This document shows positions 62,705 through 64,000 of a stretch of DNA of 64,000 nt, in pieces (within the stretch, counting starts at the first letter, position 1; each line of letters opens with the position of its first letter). The stretch spans positions 1 to 64,000 of the forward strand of contig NZ_JAATIZ010000003.1 of NCBI RefSeq assembly GCF_011927625.1. Reading direction: 5' to 3'. The notes under the pieces were generated by a model. That model saw nothing but the letters and a program-made list of their open reading frames with translations, was not told the origin of the DNA and did not search any database. Both the position numbers and the translations under genes were made by a program. The stretch comes from Paenalcaligenes hominis. GTDB taxonomy: Bacteria; Pseudomonadota; Gammaproteobacteria; Burkholderiales; Burkholderiaceae_B.

Positions 62705-64000
62705 ATGAGTCAGGGGTCCGTCCACTATCCGTGGTTTAAGCGTGAAGACATTGATGCTTTTTTTGCATTATTCCAAAACAACATTGCTAATTTCATTATT
62801 ATTGCGCTGGCTATGCTTGGCATGGGCTTTAGCCAAGACATCGTCTTTGGTAAAGTCTTGCCGGGTGCAGCTGTCGCGGTCATGACAGGTAACTTTTACT
62901 ACGCTTACATGGCTAAGCGTTTAGCGCAACGAGAACAACGTACGGATGTCACAGCGTTGTCATATGGGATTAGCACCCCCGTTATGTTCGTGTTTTTATT
63001 TGGCGTATTGCTACCAGCAAAAACCATTACGGGCGATGCAGACCTGGCTTGGAAAATCGCCGCTGGCGCTTGTTTTCTAAGCGGCATCATTGAAGTGCTG
63101 GTATCGTTAACCGGCCGTTGGATGCAACGAAATTTACCACGCGCAGCTATGTTAGGGGCTGTGGCAGGGGTCGCCATGACCTTTATTGGTGGTGAAATGC
63201 TCTTTAAGACGTTCGAAATGCCTCTTTTAGGGCTAGTGGTATTAGGCATTATTATCGTGGGCATTATCGGTCGTGTTGTTATGCCTTTTCGCCTATCCCC
63301 CACCTTTTTTGCCATTTTGATTGGTACCGTACTCGCCTATACCTTACGTCAGGCCGACCCCAATAATATTCACGAAGGTTTAGAGCACCTTGGCTTTTAC
63401 CCACCCATGTTTACCATGGCTGCCTTTGAAGGTATGGGTTTACTCTTTACCAGTATGGTGGGCGTGCTTACCGTGGTCTTGCCTATCACTCTTTACAACG
63501 CCATCGAGACCATGAATAACGTGGAAACCATGAAAGTGTTGGGTGATGAGTATGATGTACGTGAGTGTCAGGCTGTAGACGGCATCGGTACGGCTTTGGG
63601 TGCTTTGTTTGGTGGCCTGTTCCCCACTACCGTCTATATTGCCTCAGCAAGCTCCAAGTGGATGAATGCTGGCCGAGGTTACAGTATTGCTAACGGCGTG
63701 GTTTACCTTTTAGCCACTACCTGTGGGTTAATTGCTGCGTTGGCTGCCATTATTCCTGTGGCCGTGGTGTCCCCGATTTTGGTTTTTGTGGGTATTTCCA
63801 TGGTGGCAACGGCCTATCAAGCCAACGCCAAACGCTATTATCCCGCGGTGGCACTAGCGATGTTGCCTTATTTTGGTAACTACTTGATGACTCGTTTTGG
63901 CAATAAAGCCAGTGAGGTCGTAGAAGGCATTTCTTCAGGCATTGTGCCTTTAGGCCAAGGCGCTATGTTTACGGCCATGATGATTGGAGCCATGACGGTC
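62705..64000 (+). CDS. NCS2-like xanthine/uracil-type permease, 3' truncated by window
   Basis: 432 codons are visible from ATG 62705 (AGG upstream) and the frame stays open to the window edge. It has many hydrophobic segments and the family pattern IIALAMLGMGF in helix 1 and TVYIASASSKWMNAGRGYS in the central repeat, resembling uncharacterised members of the xanthine/uracil permease superfamily. It lacks the classic QH motif of UraA/XanQ in the visible part, so the substrate is open. Confidence 0.8.
   Translation, partial: MSQGSVHYPWFKREDIDAFFALFQNNIANFIIIALAMLGMGFSQDIVFGKVLPGAAVAVMTGNFYYAYMAKRLAQREQRTDVTALSYGISTPVMFVFLFGVLLPAKTITGDADLAWKIAAGACFLSGIIEVLVSLTGRWMQRNLPRAAMLGAVAGVAMTFIGGEMLFKTFEMPLLGLVVLGIIIVGIIGRVVMPFRLSPTFFAILIGTVLAYTLRQADPNNIHEGLEHLGFYPPMFTMAAFEGMGLLFTSMVGVLTVVLPITLYNAIETMNNVETMKVLGDEYDVRECQAVDGIGTALGALFGGLFPTTVYIASASSKWMNAGRGYSIANGVVYLLATTCGLIAALAAIIPVAVVSPILVFVGISMVATAYQANAKRYYPAVALAMLPYFGNYLMTRFGNKASEVVEGISSGIVPLGQGAMFTAMMIGAMTV

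Noticed and set aside
1-64000. CRISPR array or rRNA genes
   Set aside because: No regularly spaced repeats of CRISPR length and no rRNA-like stretches were seen; the only RNA gene recognised is tRNA-Thr.

Overview
The window looks like a chromosomal segment of a moderately low-GC betaproteobacterium, most likely Burkholderiales, family Alcaligenaceae. The basis is gene order recalled from Bordetella/Alcaligenes-type genomes, not a database search: an mla operon, then an ABC-2 transporter, bolA, murA, his genes, hinT and tatABC, with petABC-sspAB further on. A PhaM-like granule protein and FmdA/FmdB fit the same group.

Bases 1 to about 20,600 are accessory. Damaged IS200/IS605-family copies in opposite orientations lie at both ends (1-427 and 18871-20275). 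Between them are a 1,094-aa superfamily 1 helicase/ATPase; an AraC regulator divergent from a four-gene catabolic operon (MFS transporter, cupin, short-chain dehydrogenase, zinc alcohol dehydrogenase); a McrBC-like pair (MrcB_N/AAA+ GTPase plus DUF2357/PD-(D/E)XK nuclease); a decayed ydhR-like monooxygenase; an arsenic resistance cluster with arsR last (arsC-arsB-arsH-arsR); and a SulP anion transporter. A hairpin element whose stem varies by compensating base changes occurs twice (13966-14051 and 20475-20554).

Bases 20,687-28,314 (minus strand) carry glmS, a family-4 glycosyltransferase, a DHA2-type MFS exporter, glmU, a PhaM-like protein and a DUF4743 Nudix hydrolase. GlmS and GlmU together supply UDP-GlcNAc for the cell envelope, which MurA (34,967) then uses. 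A DMT transporter gene follows on the plus strand.

Bases 29,412-43,014 are a dense plus-strand block: mlaFEDAC (no mlaB), a YadGH-like ABC-2 exporter, a BolA/IbaG protein, murA, hisG-hisD-hisB-hisA-hisF-hisI-hisE (no hisC and no hisH), hinT and tatABC. Next comes a Tat-dependent sulfite dehydrogenase pair (sorA, sorB), an alpha/beta hydrolase, a Nif3-like protein, mscL, the cytochrome bc1 operon petABC, sspA-sspB, a BetT-like BCCT transporter, tRNA-Thr(TGT) and a TSUP permease. The TSUP stop codon lies inside the end of a third IS200/IS605 copy (54411-55778).

The right end carries a TetR regulator with a nearby palindrome, a pirin, a cNMP/CBS/DUF294 protein coupled to a DEDDh exonuclease, formamidase fmdA with fmdB, a HAD phosphatase and the start of a xanthine/uracil-type permease cut by the window edge.

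The most informative oddities are the IS copies, whose four comparable lesions all fall at short direct repeats, the covarying hairpin pair, the his operon lacking hisC and hisH, the McrB-like gene with an AT-rich 5' part, and the solitary helicase.
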